In this document: one piece after another, positions 35,201 through 43,369 of the stretch
Layout of the letters: each line of letters starts with the position of its first letter
Position numbering within the stretch: position 1 is the stretch's first letter
Assembly (NCBI RefSeq): GCF_032337115.1
Contig: NZ_JAVXZY010000001.1
Span: 124,001-188,000 of the forward strand
DNA from: Roseateles_C aquae
GTDB taxonomy: Bacteria; Pseudomonadota; Gammaproteobacteria; Burkholderiales; Burkholderiaceae_C
Direction of reading: 5' to 3'
Length of the DNA: 64,000 nucleotides
Position numbers and translations under genes: made by a program
Notes under the pieces: model-generated
The model's database searches: none
What the model was told of the DNA's origin: nothing
What the model saw: only the letters and a program-made list of their open reading frames with translations

Positions 35201-35490
35201 AGGCCGAACTCGACCTGCGATTGCACGCGCCCTTCAAAGCTGCGCGACACCACCTTCTCGACGCCAGCAATCGTGTTCAGCGCCTCTTCCAGCGGCTTGG
35301 CGATTTCACGCTCGACCGCCTCCGGCGATGCGCCGGGATAGCGCACATCGACGGAGGCGACCGGGATGCTGATATCGGGCATGTTCTCCACGCCCAGCTT
35401 GGCGTAGGAGAACATGCCCAGCACGCACAGGGCGACCATGACCATGGTCGCGAAGACCGGGTTCTGGATGGAAACGCGGGTCATCCACAT
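32266..35490 (-). CDS. RND-family efflux pump inner membrane subunit (HAE1 type), first copy
   Basis: The protein has 1,074 residues. It is a proton-driven trimeric efflux pump subunit with 12 expected membrane helices. Signatures are YPGASPEAVEREIAKPLEE at the N terminus, GLLIDDAIVVRENIVRH in helix 4 (the proton-relay aspartates), and the mirrored SMIGLVMLMGLVTKNAILLIDFAN in the second half (shortened). Between helices 6 and 7 there is an unusually basic loop (DGQRDRSQKRRLRLA) of about 40 residues. The start at 35490 has AGGAG 6 nt upstream. The adaptor gene lies 10 bp upstream in the same operon. No outer membrane channel gene is nearby. Confidence 0.95.
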   Translation of the reverse strand: MWMTRVSIQNPVFATMVMVALCVLGMFSYAKLGVENMPDISIPVASVDVRYPGASPEAVEREIAKPLEEALNTIAGVEKVVSRSFEGRVQSQVEFGLNTDMGRAMQEVRDRVSAVQAVFPKDAKTPNIARAQVEDNQPVVLAALMSKTRPARELSMLAELTVAKRLGRVDGVARVDVSGMVTREVRIDLDPLRLRAYNVTPAEISAALREANIDQPVGLISDRYADAILRVEGRVRDPKKFAAVVVARRGNLVLTLGDLGSLVEREREPDSLARINGAQAVSFNIFKQQDANIVSTGEGVKEAMEELRKNLPKDVELNLIYASSDNVKDSLNGLKHTLIEGALLTVAIVFLFLHSWRSTIITGLTLPIAVISSFIAVHAFGFTLNFMTMMALSLCIGLLIDDAIVVRENIVRHVGMGKSHRAAAFDGTNEIGLAVMATTFAICAVFVPLAFMRGIIGKFFYPFGITVAVAVLVSLFVSFTLDPMLSSVWKDPPSHYLKRMPVIGHLIRGTDAGLEFLHRVYERLIRWAFSSRRYRLFVPPIPVYGRPFAADGQRDRSQKRRLRLATITPRGLVMMAGGGSFVLALVLAGFVGTEFAPRTDDSFTQVNLRLPVASSLERSNAKVAQVEEILSHYPEIKTVSTVVGSTGDGMSTGRNQAALNIALVDRKDRKRSQKEVEDAIRADIAKVPGVDASVGGNRDIWITILGNDPEVLTRVAQDLVAKIKKVPGAVDVDTTVKPGIPAFAVKLKDSAVRELGLTGAQVAASLRAYVNGEVATYWTTPDGNQVEVLLRLPVEQRQRVEQMLKLPVAFAKDGSPIALDQVATIESVFNPEVIRRQNLQRREAVFAGTEGRPSGDVNADVQKMIKSMELPPGVNFNVDGAGKQQKEAFSGLLSAMGLAVIFIYIVLASQFGSFIQPIAIMASLPLALIGVMLALLLTGTTLNVFSMIGLVMLMGLVTKNAILLIDFANHARKGGASVPEALLEAGLVRMRPIIMTTAAMVFGMLPMAIALNQGGEVQAPMGRAIIGGVLTSTLLTLVVVPVLYSYLVRDRRQTRTEPEEPAMPATAALAAGDD

Positions 35491-35500
35491 GAGCGGCTCC

Positions 35501-36727
35501 TCAGTTCTGTGCCGCAGGCACGGTCGGTGTGGCCTCGGCCAGCTTGAGCTTGCTCGGCACGATGGCCGCGCGCATGCCTTCCTTCAGATTGTCAAAGCGT
35601 GCGCCCAACACCTGGGCCGTTGGCGTCAGGCCTTGCAGCACCTCGACGCGCCCTTCGCGGGCATCCTTGCGCCCGGTGGTGACGATGCGGCGCAGCAGGC
35701 TGCCGTTCTCGATCATCCAGACCTGCTCCTGGCCGCCATTGCTGGTCACCGCACTCTCGGGCACGGTCAGGCGCTGGGCGTTGTCCGGCAGCTCGACCCG
35801 CGCCATCGCGTACTGGCCGGCGCGGAAGGCCTCGTTGGGATTGGCCAGTTCCAGCGTCAGGCCGATGGAACGGGTGCCCGGCTCGGCTGCAGGAGCGATA
35901 CGGCTGATGCGTGCCTCCACCGGTTTGTCCGTGCCCTCGACCCGCACCTGCACCGGCATGCCGGGCTTGAGGCGGCTCACCTCGTGGGTGCCCACCAGGC
36001 CGGCCAGTTCCAGCTTGCTCAGATCGACGATGCTCAGTAGCTGCTGCTCGGGTGAGAGCTTTTCGCCCGGCAGCGCATGGCGCTTGGACACGACGCCGCT
36101 GATCGGAGCGACCAGATTGGCCTGCTTCAACGAGACCTGGGCGGTGTCCATCTGGGCCCGAGCCGCCAGCAGCTGGCCACGTGCCGATTCCATTGCGGCG
36201 CGCGAGGCGTCCAGTGCCGTTGAGGCGATGAAATTCTTGCTGGCCAGATCCTCGTTCGCCTTGAAGGCGCGTTCGGCCTGGTCGAGCTGGGCCTTGGCCG
36301 CTGCCACGCTGGCCTGGCGCTCGGCCACGCGGTAGCGCAGCTCTTCCAGATCGACCTGGCCGAGCGACTGGCCGGCCCGCACCCGCGAGCCCTCGCCAAC
36401 GGACAGAGCCAGCAGCGTGCCGGCGGCCTTGCTGCGCACGACCACGGTGCCCGGCGCCACCAGCGGGCCGGAGAACTCGATCATGTCCGGCATGCTGGCC
36501 AGGGTCGGCTTGATGACCTCGCTGGGCAGGAATTCCAGTGGGACGGCCTTCTTGTCCTCAGCCTTGGCTGCCGATTTGGCGTCAGCAGCGCTGGCCGCAC
36601 TCGCGCCGGCCTGCGCCTTGTCGGCCTTGGGTGCCTCGCTCTTGCCCGCAAAAACCGTCACCGCTGCGCCACCTGCCAGCACCGTTGCCACCACACCGCC
36701 GATCAGCCATTGCTTGCGCATGGTCAT
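35501..36727 (-). CDS. RND efflux periplasmic adaptor protein (membrane fusion protein), first copy
   Basis: The protein has 408 residues. An N-terminal membrane anchor (WLIGGVVATVLAGGAAVTVFA) is followed by an Ala/Lys-rich stretch. It has a lipoyl half-motif (VVRSKAAGTLLALSVGEGSRVRAGQSLGQVD, shortened), a helical hairpin with alternating Ala/Gln (ERQASVAAAKAQLDQAERAF) and the second half-motif near LVAPISGVVSKRHALPGEK. It bridges the pump to the outer membrane channel. It is the first gene of the operon, 10 bp before the pump gene. Confidence 0.93.
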   Translation of the reverse strand: MTMRKQWLIGGVVATVLAGGAAVTVFAGKSEAPKADKAQAGASAASAADAKSAAKAEDKKAVPLEFLPSEVIKPTLASMPDMIEFSGPLVAPGTVVVRSKAAGTLLALSVGEGSRVRAGQSLGQVDLEELRYRVAERQASVAAAKAQLDQAERAFKANEDLASKNFIASTALDASRAAMESARGQLLAARAQMDTAQVSLKQANLVAPISGVVSKRHALPGEKLSPEQQLLSIVDLSKLELAGLVGTHEVSRLKPGMPVQVRVEGTDKPVEARISRIAPAAEPGTRSIGLTLELANPNEAFRAGQYAMARVELPDNAQRLTVPESAVTSNGGQEQVWMIENGSLLRRIVTTGRKDAREGRVEVLQGLTPTAQVLGARFDNLKEGMRAAIVPSKLKLAEATPTVPAAQN

Positions 36728-36846
36728 CTCCCATCAGAGCAAAAAACACAAGATGGGGGCAGTTTAGGAATCGGCCCCGGCGGCGCCAGGGCCAGTGCGA
36801 CGAAACGCAGATTGCGCATCACCGGCTGCGCGGGGCGACGACAGGG

Positions 36847-38040
36847 TCAGCCGGCCGGATCGAGTTTCATGCTGCGCCAGCAGCACAGGGCACCGAGCAG
36901 GGCAACGACGCTGGCGGCCCAGAACGTGGCGGCGTAGCCCCAATGGCTGGCCAGGCTGGCGCCGGCCACACCGCCGAGCACGCCGGAACAGCCATAGCCC
37001 AACACCGAATACAGCGCCTGCCCTCGGCCACGCAGCCGGCCCGGGAAATAGCGCGTGACCAGCGCTATGCAGACCGTGTGCTGGGCAGCAAAGGTGATCG
37101 CGTGCAGGCACTGCGCCAGGATCAACAGGGCCAACCAGCCGCCGAAGGCCGCGGTGACGGCAAACCGCAGCGCCGCCAGCACAGCCGCCAGCAGCAACCA
37201 GGCGTGCGGTCGGGCTCGTTCCAGCAGCCGCCCCTGAAAGGCAAACCAGGCGATCTCGACGATGACGCCCACGCCCCAGAGCACGCCAACCATGGGCTTG
37301 CTATAGCCCAGCCCGTCCAGATAGAGGCTGAAGAAGACGTAGAGCGCCGAATGGGCCAGCACGGTCAGGAACACACCGGCAAAGAACCACTGCACCTCGC
37401 GGCGGCGCAGCACCGCCAGGATCGGTGGCGCCGGCTCATGGGCATGGTGGGCCTGCACCGGCTGCACCGGCAGGCGCAGCGCCGACCACAGCAGCAGCGC
37501 CAGCAAGGCCAGGATGGTCCAGGCAAAGCTGCCCATGCCGGCATGCTGGAACCACCAGCCGCCCAGCAGCACCGTGCTCAAGAAGCCGATCGAGCCCCAG
37601 ACCCGTACCCGGCCATAGCGCCGCGCGTCCATGCCGCCGCTCTGCGTGATCAGCTGCGCGGCGACCACGGTTTCGGTCAGCGGCACAACGGCGGCATTGA
37701 AGAAGAACATCAGAAAGGCCGAGACGGCCAGCGTGGCGAAGCTGGGCGGCAGCAGGAAGCCGCAGGCCGAGATCAGGCAGGCCAGCGAGGCCCAGCGGAT
37801 CAGCTGCACCCGTTGGCCGCTGCGGTCGGCCAGTGCGCCCCAGAGGTAAGGCGCGAACAGCCGGGTCCAGCTTTGCAGCGACACCAGCACGCCGATGGCA
37901 AACACCGGCAGGCCCAGCTCCTTGTACCAGAGCGGCGCGTAAGGATTGAAGGCGCCGATGCTGGTGAAGTAGGCGCAGGACATCAGCGCGCAAGCGCGCA
38001 GCGTTCGTTCGCTGTCGGCGGACGTGGCCGTATCGGCCAT
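36847..38040 (-). CDS. MFS transporter, MFS_1-like (HcaT type)
   Basis: The protein has 397 residues with 12 hydrophobic segments. The first loop has the pattern APYLWGALADRSGQRVQLIRW (shortened), close to MFS_1-like transporters such as 3-phenylpropionate permease HcaT. The substrate is not predictable. Its start codon shares one base with the aroC stop (TGATG), so the two genes are translationally coupled, an order seen in several Burkholderiales. No partner enzyme for a specific substrate is close. Confidence 0.88.
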   Translation of the reverse strand: MADTATSADSERTLRACALMSCAYFTSIGAFNPYAPLWYKELGLPVFAIGVLVSLQSWTRLFAPYLWGALADRSGQRVQLIRWASLACLISACGFLLPPSFATLAVSAFLMFFFNAAVVPLTETVVAAQLITQSGGMDARRYGRVRVWGSIGFLSTVLLGGWWFQHAGMGSFAWTILALLALLLWSALRLPVQPVQAHHAHEPAPPILAVLRRREVQWFFAGVFLTVLAHSALYVFFSLYLDGLGYSKPMVGVLWGVGVIVEIAWFAFQGRLLERARPHAWLLLAAVLAALRFAVTAAFGGWLALLILAQCLHAITFAAQHTVCIALVTRYFPGRLRGRGQALYSVLGYGCSGVLGGVAGASLASHWGYAATFWAASVVALLGALCCWRSMKLDPAG

Positions 38041-39140
38041 CAGGGCCGTTGCGCCGCGATGGCCGGCAGCTGGTGCTGCACATCACCGCACTGGGCGCGA
38101 TGGCGCAGTGCATGGTCCATCAGCACCAGGGCCAGCATGGCCTCGGCGATGGGCGTGGCCCGGATGCCGACGCAGGGGTCGTGGCGACCGAAGGTCTCGA
38201 CGGTGGACGGGCTGCCGGCGCGATCGATCGAGGCCTTGGGGCTGCGGATTGAGCTGGTGGGCTTGATCGCAATCGACACGCGCAAATCCTGGCCGGTCGA
38301 GATGCCGCCGAGCACGCCGCCGGCGTTGTTGCTGGCAAAGCCGGTGGGCGTCAGCTCATCGCCATGCTCGGTGCCACGCTGTGCCACCGAGGCAAAACCT
38401 GACCCTATCTCGACCCCCTTGACCGCGTTGATGCCCATCATCGCGTAGGCGATGTCAGCATCGAGCTTGTCAAACAGCGGCTCGCCGAGGCCGACCGGCA
38501 CGCCGGTGGCTTCGACGAGGATGCGCGCGCCGCAGGAATCGCCGGCCTTGCGCAGCGCGTCCATATAGTCTTCTAGCGCCGCGATCTGGCTCGTATTGGC
38601 GGCAAAGAAGGGATTGGCGCCCACATGCTGCCAGCCTTCGAAGGCGATCTCCATCTCGCCCAGCTGGGTCATGCAGCCACGGAACTCGGTGCCGTACTGC
38701 TGCTTCAGCCATTTGCGCGCCACGGCGCCGGCGCCGACCATGGGCGCGGTCAGCCGCGCCGAGGAGCGCCCGCCGCCACGCGGATCACGCAGGCCGTACT
38801 TGCGCCAGTAGCTGTAGTCGGCATGGCCGGGGCGAAAGGTGTCGAGGATGTTGCCGTAGTCCTTGCTACGCTGGTCGGTGTTCTTGATCAGCAGGCAGAT
38901 CGGTGTGCCGGTGGTCTGGCCCTCGTAGACGCCAGACAGGATCTCGACCGCATCGGGCTCGTTGCGCTGGGTGACATGGCGCGAGGTGCCCGGGCGGCGG
39001 CGATCCAGCTCGGGCTGGATATCGGCCTCGCTGAGCGCCAGACCCGGCGGGCAGCCATCGATCACGCAGCCAATCGCTGGGCCGTGGCTCTCGCCGAAAT
39101 TCGTGACCCGGAACAACTCGCCAAAGGTGCTGCCTGACAT
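38040..39140 (-). CDS. aroC: Chorismate synthase
   Basis: The protein has 366 residues, the normal length. It makes chorismate from EPSP with reduced FMN in the shikimate pathway. Signatures: GESHGPAIGCVIDGCPPG near residue 15, RPGHADYSYWRKYG, the RGGGRSSARLTA segment and the C-terminal HDPCVGIRATPIAEAM. The start at 39140 gives the usual MSGSTFG N terminus; a longer frame lacks family similarity. It is cotranscribed with the MFS gene. A hairpin at 39253 separates it from the CBS gene upstream. Confidence 0.97.
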   Translation of the reverse strand: MSGSTFGELFRVTNFGESHGPAIGCVIDGCPPGLALSEADIQPELDRRRPGTSRHVTQRNEPDAVEILSGVYEGQTTGTPICLLIKNTDQRSKDYGNILDTFRPGHADYSYWRKYGLRDPRGGGRSSARLTAPMVGAGAVARKWLKQQYGTEFRGCMTQLGEMEIAFEGWQHVGANPFFAANTSQIAALEDYMDALRKAGDSCGARILVEATGVPVGLGEPLFDKLDADIAYAMMGINAVKGVEIGSGFASVAQRGTEHGDELTPTGFASNNAGGVLGGISTGQDLRVSIAIKPTSSIRSPKASIDRAGSPSTVETFGRHDPCVGIRATPIAEAMLALVLMDHALRHRAQCGDVQHQLPAIAAQRP

Positions 39141-39252
39141 GAGGAATCCAAAACACTTGCCACCGGACGACCCGGACCGCACTGATTCTATCGGTGGCCT
39201 GCTGGCGCAGAGGGCCAGGCAACGCCTGCCAAGCCTGCCCTGCCCAAAAACG

Positions 39253-39275
39253 AAAGCGGCCCGCGGGCCGCTTCA
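39253..39275. terminator. Terminator-like hairpin between the CBS-domain gene and aroC
   Basis: AAGCGGCCC/GGGCCGCTT hairpin about 20-40 bp after the CBS gene stop codon on the minus strand, with a short A/T-rich flank on each side. Confidence 0.65.
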
Positions 39276-39294
39276 TTGCAAAGCTAGCGCCGGC

Positions 39295-39765
39295 TCAGAG
39301 CTTGGGCTCGCTGGCGGCGGCGCCCTCTTCCTCAACCGGCCAATCGCGGATATAGGCCTTCAACATGCGGTTCTCGAAGTCCTGACTATCGACCACGGCC
39401 TTGGCCACGTCGTAGAAGGAGATCACGCCCATCAGCGTCTTGCCGTTGAGCACCGGCATGTAGCGGGCGTGGCGGCCCAGCATCATGCGGCGGACTTCGT
39501 CGATTTCGGTTTCCGGGGTGCAGGTCAGCGGGTGATCGTCCATCACGCTGCGCACCAGCGAGGTCCCGACGGTGCCGCCATTGCGCACCACGGCGGCAAT
39601 CACCTCGCGGAAGGTCAGCATGCCGACCAGATCGCCGAACTCCATGACGACCAGCGAACCGATATCGCGTTCGGCCATGGCGGTGATCGCCTCGGCCAGC
39701 AATTGATCGGGTGAAACGGTGTAAAGGGTGTTGCCCTTGACGCGCAGGATGTCAGCGACTTTCAT
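39295..39765 (-). CDS. CBS-domain pair protein
   Basis: The protein has 156 residues made of two CBS motifs: residues about 5-60 (TVSPDQLLAEAITAMAERDIGSLVV, shortened) and about 75-135 (TPETEIDEVRRMMLGRHARYMPVL, shortened). Stand-alone CBS pairs bind adenine nucleotides and sense energy or redox state. The start at 39765 gives the family-typical MKVADIL. It diverges from metY, with 82 bp between the starts for both promoters. Confidence 0.92.
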   Translation of the reverse strand: MKVADILRVKGNTLYTVSPDQLLAEAITAMAERDIGSLVVMEFGDLVGMLTFREVIAAVVRNGGTVGTSLVRSVMDDHPLTCTPETEIDEVRRMMLGRHARYMPVLNGKTLMGVISFYDVAKAVVDSQDFENRMLKAYIRDWPVEEEGAAASEPKL

Positions 39766-39847
39766 GTGGCGGCTCCTCGAAGAGCTGGCTGTGAAACCTG
39801 TGCCCAACATAGCACACAATCTGCCCATCAAACACATCGGAGACACC

Positions 39848-41152
39848 ATGTCTGGCTATGCCGATCCCGGCTTTGACACCTTGGCGCTACACGCAGGGGC
39901 AGGACCTGACCCCACAACCGGCGCCCGTGCCGTGCCACTGCACCTGAGCACTTCTTTCGTCTTCGAGAATTCGGAGCACGCGGCCTCGCTGTTCAATATG
40001 GAACGCGCTGGTCATGTCTATTCGCGCATCTCCAACCCGACCACTGCGGTGTTCGAGGAGCGTGTGGCGGCGCTGGAGGGCGGCGTTGGCGCCATCGCCA
40101 CGGCCAGCGGCCAGGCGGCGCTGCATCTCGCCATTGCCACGCTGGCAGGCGCCGGCTCGCACATCGTGGCCTCCAGTGCGCTCTATGGCGGTTCGCACAA
40201 TCTGCTGCACTACACGCTGGCCCGCTTTGGGATCAGCACGACCTTCGTTCGCCCTGGCGATCTGGATGCCTGGCGCGCGGCGATCCGCCCGCAAACCAAA
40301 CTGCTCTTTGGCGAGACGCTGGGCAATCCCGGCCTCGACGTGCTGGACATCGAAAGCGTCAGCAGCATCGCCCACGACGCCGGCCTGCCGCTGCTGGTCG
40401 ACTCGACGCTGACCACGCCCTATCTGCTGCGCCCCTTCGAGCATGGCGCTGATCTGGTCTATCACTCGGCCACCAAGTTCCTGTCCGGCCACGGCACCGT
40501 GGTCGGCGGCGTGCTGGTCGATAGTGGCGCCTTTGACTGGCAGGCCGCGCACGACAAGAGCGGCCGCTTCCCCGAGTTGTGCGAGCCCTATGCGGGCTTT
40601 CATGGCATGGTGTTCAGCGAGGAAAGTACCGTCGGCGCCTTCCTGCTGCGCGCACGTCGCGAGGGCCTGCGCGACTTCGGCGCCTGCATGAGCCCGCACA
40701 CCGCCTGGCTGATTCTGCAAGGCATAGAGACGCTGTCGCTGCGGATGGAGCGCCATGTCGGCAATGCGATGAAGGTGGCTGAGTTCCTGGCCGGCCATGC
40801 GATGGTCGAGCGGGTCGGTTACCCGGGCCTGGCCAGCCATCCCGACCACGCCCTGGCACAACGCCTGCTGCCGCGCGGCTGCGGCTCGGTGTTCAGCTTT
40901 GACCTGAAGGGCAGCCGCGAGCAGGGGCGGCGCTTCATCGAGGCACTGAAGATCTTCTCGCACCTGGCCAATGTGGGTGACTGCCGCTCGCTGGTGATCC
41001 ACCCGGCCTCGACGACGCACTTCCGCATGGACGACGCCGCGCTGGCCCAGGCCGGCATCACGCCGGGGACGATACGCCTGTCCATCGGCCTGGAGGATGC
41101 CGATGACCTGATTGCCGATTTGAAGACAGCTTTGAAGATCGCCGCCAAGTAA
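39848..41152 (+). CDS. metY: O-acetylhomoserine sulfhydrylase (aminocarboxypropyltransferase)
   Basis: The protein has 434 residues. This PLP enzyme of the Cys/Met metabolism family makes homocysteine from O-acetylhomoserine and sulfide. Signatures: TSFVFENSEHAASLF, YSRISNPTTAVFEERVA, the PLP lysine in SATKFLSGHG near residue 214 and the C-terminal SLVIHPASTTHF. The start at 39848 follows GGAGACACC. A cystathionine gamma-synthase-like activity cannot be fully excluded from sequence alone, but the length favours MetY. The alpha/beta hydrolase follows 21 bp later. Confidence 0.92.
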   Translation: MSGYADPGFDTLALHAGAGPDPTTGARAVPLHLSTSFVFENSEHAASLFNMERAGHVYSRISNPTTAVFEERVAALEGGVGAIATASGQAALHLAIATLAGAGSHIVASSALYGGSHNLLHYTLARFGISTTFVRPGDLDAWRAAIRPQTKLLFGETLGNPGLDVLDIESVSSIAHDAGLPLLVDSTLTTPYLLRPFEHGADLVYHSATKFLSGHGTVVGGVLVDSGAFDWQAAHDKSGRFPELCEPYAGFHGMVFSEESTVGAFLLRARREGLRDFGACMSPHTAWLILQGIETLSLRMERHVGNAMKVAEFLAGHAMVERVGYPGLASHPDHALAQRLLPRGCGSVFSFDLKGSREQGRRFIEALKIFSHLANVGDCRSLVIHPASTTHFRMDDAALAQAGITPGTIRLSIGLEDADDLIADLKTALKIAAK

Positions 41153-41173
41153 GCCACGGAACCCCGAACAAGC

Positions 41174-41974
41174 ATGAAACTCATCGTCGATGGCCGCGAG
41201 GCCTATGCCTATACCGGTGGCAAACCCCTGGATCCCAGCCTGCCCTGTGTCGTGTTCATCCACGGCGCGCTGCACGATCACAGCGTCTGGACGCTGCTGG
41301 CACGCTGGTTTGCCCATCATGGCCACTGCGTGCTGGCGCTCGATCTGCCCGGCCACGGCCGCAGTGCCGGGCCGGCCTTGGCCGATGTTCCTGCGCTGGG
41401 CGCCTGGGTGTTGAAGCTGCTGGATGCGGCGGGCATCGAACAGGCCGCCTATGTGGGCCACAGCATGGGCTCGCTGATCGCACTGGAGGCCGCTGCGCAG
41501 GCGCCTGAGCGCGCGCGGCGGCTGGTGATGGTGGGCACGGCCTACCCGATGAAGGTGTCCGAGGCACTGCTGAACACCTCACGCGAGGCGCCGCTGCAGG
41601 CCATGGACATGGTCAACACCTTCTCGCACAGCAGCACGGCGGCCAAGCCCTCTTACCCCGGCCCGGGCGCCTGGCTGCATGGCGGCAACCGGCAGCTGAT
41701 GCGGCGCATGCAAGCCGGCTATGCCGACGGCAATCTGTTCGAGCACGATTTCAAGGTCTGCGACAGCTATGCCGGCGGTATCGAAGCCGCGGCGCGAGTC
41801 GCCTGCCCGGTGGGCTTTGTGCTTGGCGAACGCGATGCGATGACCAGTCCCAAGCAAAGCCAGCAGCTGGCCGAGTTGCTGAAGGCCCGGGTGCACAAGA
41901 TTGCGGCTGGGCATTCACTGATGACGGAGGCGCCGGATCAGGTGTTGAATGCGCTGAGGACGCTGCTGGCTTGA
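41174..41974 (+). CDS. Alpha/beta hydrolase
   Basis: The protein has 266 residues and no signal peptide. The fold is clear: oxyanion motif VFIHGALHDHSVW, the strand VLALDLPGHGRS, nucleophile elbow GHSMGS near residues 96-101 (Ser98), an acid near LGERDAM, and the histidine in AAGHSLMTEAP. Substrates of such esterase/lactonase-like enzymes cannot be predicted. It lies 21 bp after metY and probably shares its transcript. Confidence 0.9.
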   Translation: MKLIVDGREAYAYTGGKPLDPSLPCVVFIHGALHDHSVWTLLARWFAHHGHCVLALDLPGHGRSAGPALADVPALGAWVLKLLDAAGIEQAAYVGHSMGSLIALEAAAQAPERARRLVMVGTAYPMKVSEALLNTSREAPLQAMDMVNTFSHSSTAAKPSYPGPGAWLHGGNRQLMRRMQAGYADGNLFEHDFKVCDSYAGGIEAAARVACPVGFVLGERDAMTSPKQSQQLAELLKARVHKIAAGHSLMTEAPDQVLNALRTLLA

Positions 41975-42015
41975 TCCTCAGCAGCGACTTTGCCCCGCAG
42001 CCCCCAGGAGTCGCC

Positions 42016-42339
42016 ATGTCCGCACCTGCCAGCGATGTACAGAAGCTCGGCAGCTTTGCCGAGTTCTATGCCTTCTACCTCGGCGAGCACAGCAACCGCA
42101 CCTGCCGGCGCCTGCACTTTCTCGGCTCGACGCTGGCGCTGCTCTGCCTGGCGCTGATGATCAGCGGCCAAGGTCTGTACTGGCTGGGCATCGGCCTTTT
42201 ATGCGGCTACGGCTGCGCCTGGATTGGCCACTTCGTGTTCGAGAAGAACAAGCCCGCCTCGTTCAAACGGCCGCTGTACAGCTTTGCCGGCGACTGGGTG
42301 ATGTACAAGGACATCTGGACCGGCAAGATCCCGTTCTGA
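42016..42339 (+). CDS. DUF962 / Mpo1-like membrane protein
   Basis: The protein has 107 residues. It contains the conserved FYLGEHSNRTCRRLHFLG N-terminal motif, two hydrophobic segments (LALLCLALMISG and YWLGIGLLCGYG), and the GHFVFEKNKPASFKRPLYS motif that defines DUF962. The yeast member Mpo1 is an alpha-dioxygenase acting on 2-hydroxy fatty acids with conserved histidines, and the H residues here are in matching positions. The start at 42016 has CAGGAG upstream. It is convergent with the threonine dehydrogenase gene. Confidence 0.88.
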   Translation: MSAPASDVQKLGSFAEFYAFYLGEHSNRTCRRLHFLGSTLALLCLALMISGQGLYWLGIGLLCGYGCAWIGHFVFEKNKPASFKRPLYSFAGDWVMYKDIWTGKIPF

Positions 42340-42346
42340 GCCGGTC

Positions 42347-43300
42347 TCAAAGACCCAGCAGCGGGCGCAGTTCCTTCAGCATATCGGCCACCATGGCGCG
42401 CAGGTCATAGGCCGGCTTCCAGCCCCAGTCGCGTGCGGCAGCGCTGTCATCGATCGATTGCGGCCAGCTGGCGGCGATCTGCTGGCGGAAGTCGGGCGCG
42501 TACTCGATCTCGAAATTCGGCAGGTGTTCGCGGATGGCCGCGGCAATCTCCGCCGGCGTGAAGCTGCAGCCCGACAGGTTGTAGGAACCACGCTCCTGAA
42601 TCGCCTCGGCAGGGGCCTCCATCAGCTCGATGGTGGCGCGCAAGGCGTCCGGCATGTACATCATCGGCAGGGCCTGGCCGGCCTCAAGAAAGCAGCTGTA
42701 GCGGCCGGCCTTCAGCGCGCCATGGAAGATGTCGACCGCGTAGTCGGTCGTGCCGCCGCCGGGCGGGGTCTTGTAGCTGATCAGGCCCGGGTAGCGCAGG
42801 CTGCGCACATCAACACCGTGCTTGGCGTGGTACCAGCGGCACCAGCCCTCGCCCGCCAGCTTGGAGATGCCGTAGACGGTGCTGGGGTCCATCACCGTGT
42901 CCTGCGGCGTGTGCTGCTGCGGCGTCTTGGGGCCGAAGGCGGCGATCGAGCTGGGCCAGAACACGCGGGCCAGCTTGTGCGTGCGGGCCAGCTCCAGCAC
43001 ATTGAGCAGACCCTTCATGTTCAGGTCCCAGGCCCACATCGGGTGCTTCTCGCCGGTGGCCGACAGCGCCGCGGCCAGCAGATAGATCTGCGTGATGCCA
43101 TGGCGCTCGACGACGTTGGTGAGCGCCGCCGCGTCGGTGCAGTCCAGCATTTCGTGCACCAATGCCGGCACGCGGCCGGTGGGCGCGATATCGCTGGTGA
43201 CGACGTTGGCATTGCCGTGGCGCAGCGCCAGCTCTTGGGCCAGCTCGGTACCGATCTGGCCATTGGCGCCGACGATGAGAATCTTGGTGGTCTGGGTCAT
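42347..43300 (-). CDS. L-threonine 3-dehydrogenase, NAD-dependent epimerase type
   Basis: The protein has 317 residues. It is a short-chain dehydrogenase with the nucleotide motif ILIVGANGQIGTELA at the N terminus and the catalytic YGISKLAGE (Tyr-x3-Lys) near residue 143. It matches the epimerase-like threonine dehydrogenases (APTGRVPALVHEMLD, GGGTTDYAVDIFH) rather than the zinc-dependent Tdh. It oxidises L-threonine to 2-amino-3-ketobutyrate, the substrate of the adjacent Kbl. It is the second gene of the kbl-tdh operon. Confidence 0.92.
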   Translation of the reverse strand: MTQTTKILIVGANGQIGTELAQELALRHGNANVVTSDIAPTGRVPALVHEMLDCTDAAALTNVVERHGITQIYLLAAALSATGEKHPMWAWDLNMKGLLNVLELARTHKLARVFWPSSIAAFGPKTPQQHTPQDTVMDPSTVYGISKLAGEGWCRWYHAKHGVDVRSLRYPGLISYKTPPGGGTTDYAVDIFHGALKAGRYSCFLEAGQALPMMYMPDALRATIELMEAPAEAIQERGSYNLSGCSFTPAEIAAAIREHLPNFEIEYAPDFRQQIAASWPQSIDDSAAARDWGWKPAYDLRAMVADMLKELRPLLGL

Positions 43301-43369
43301 GGGTGGCCCCTGCGTGCTGCGGGTCTGCTTGTCAATGAGGTGGCTGTTGGCGCTGCTGATGCCGATGTT

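Noticed and set aside
33472..35547. Long open frame opposite the first RND pump gene
   Set aside because: Antisense artefact of high GC; composition rich in His, Gln, Asp and Arg without any motif.
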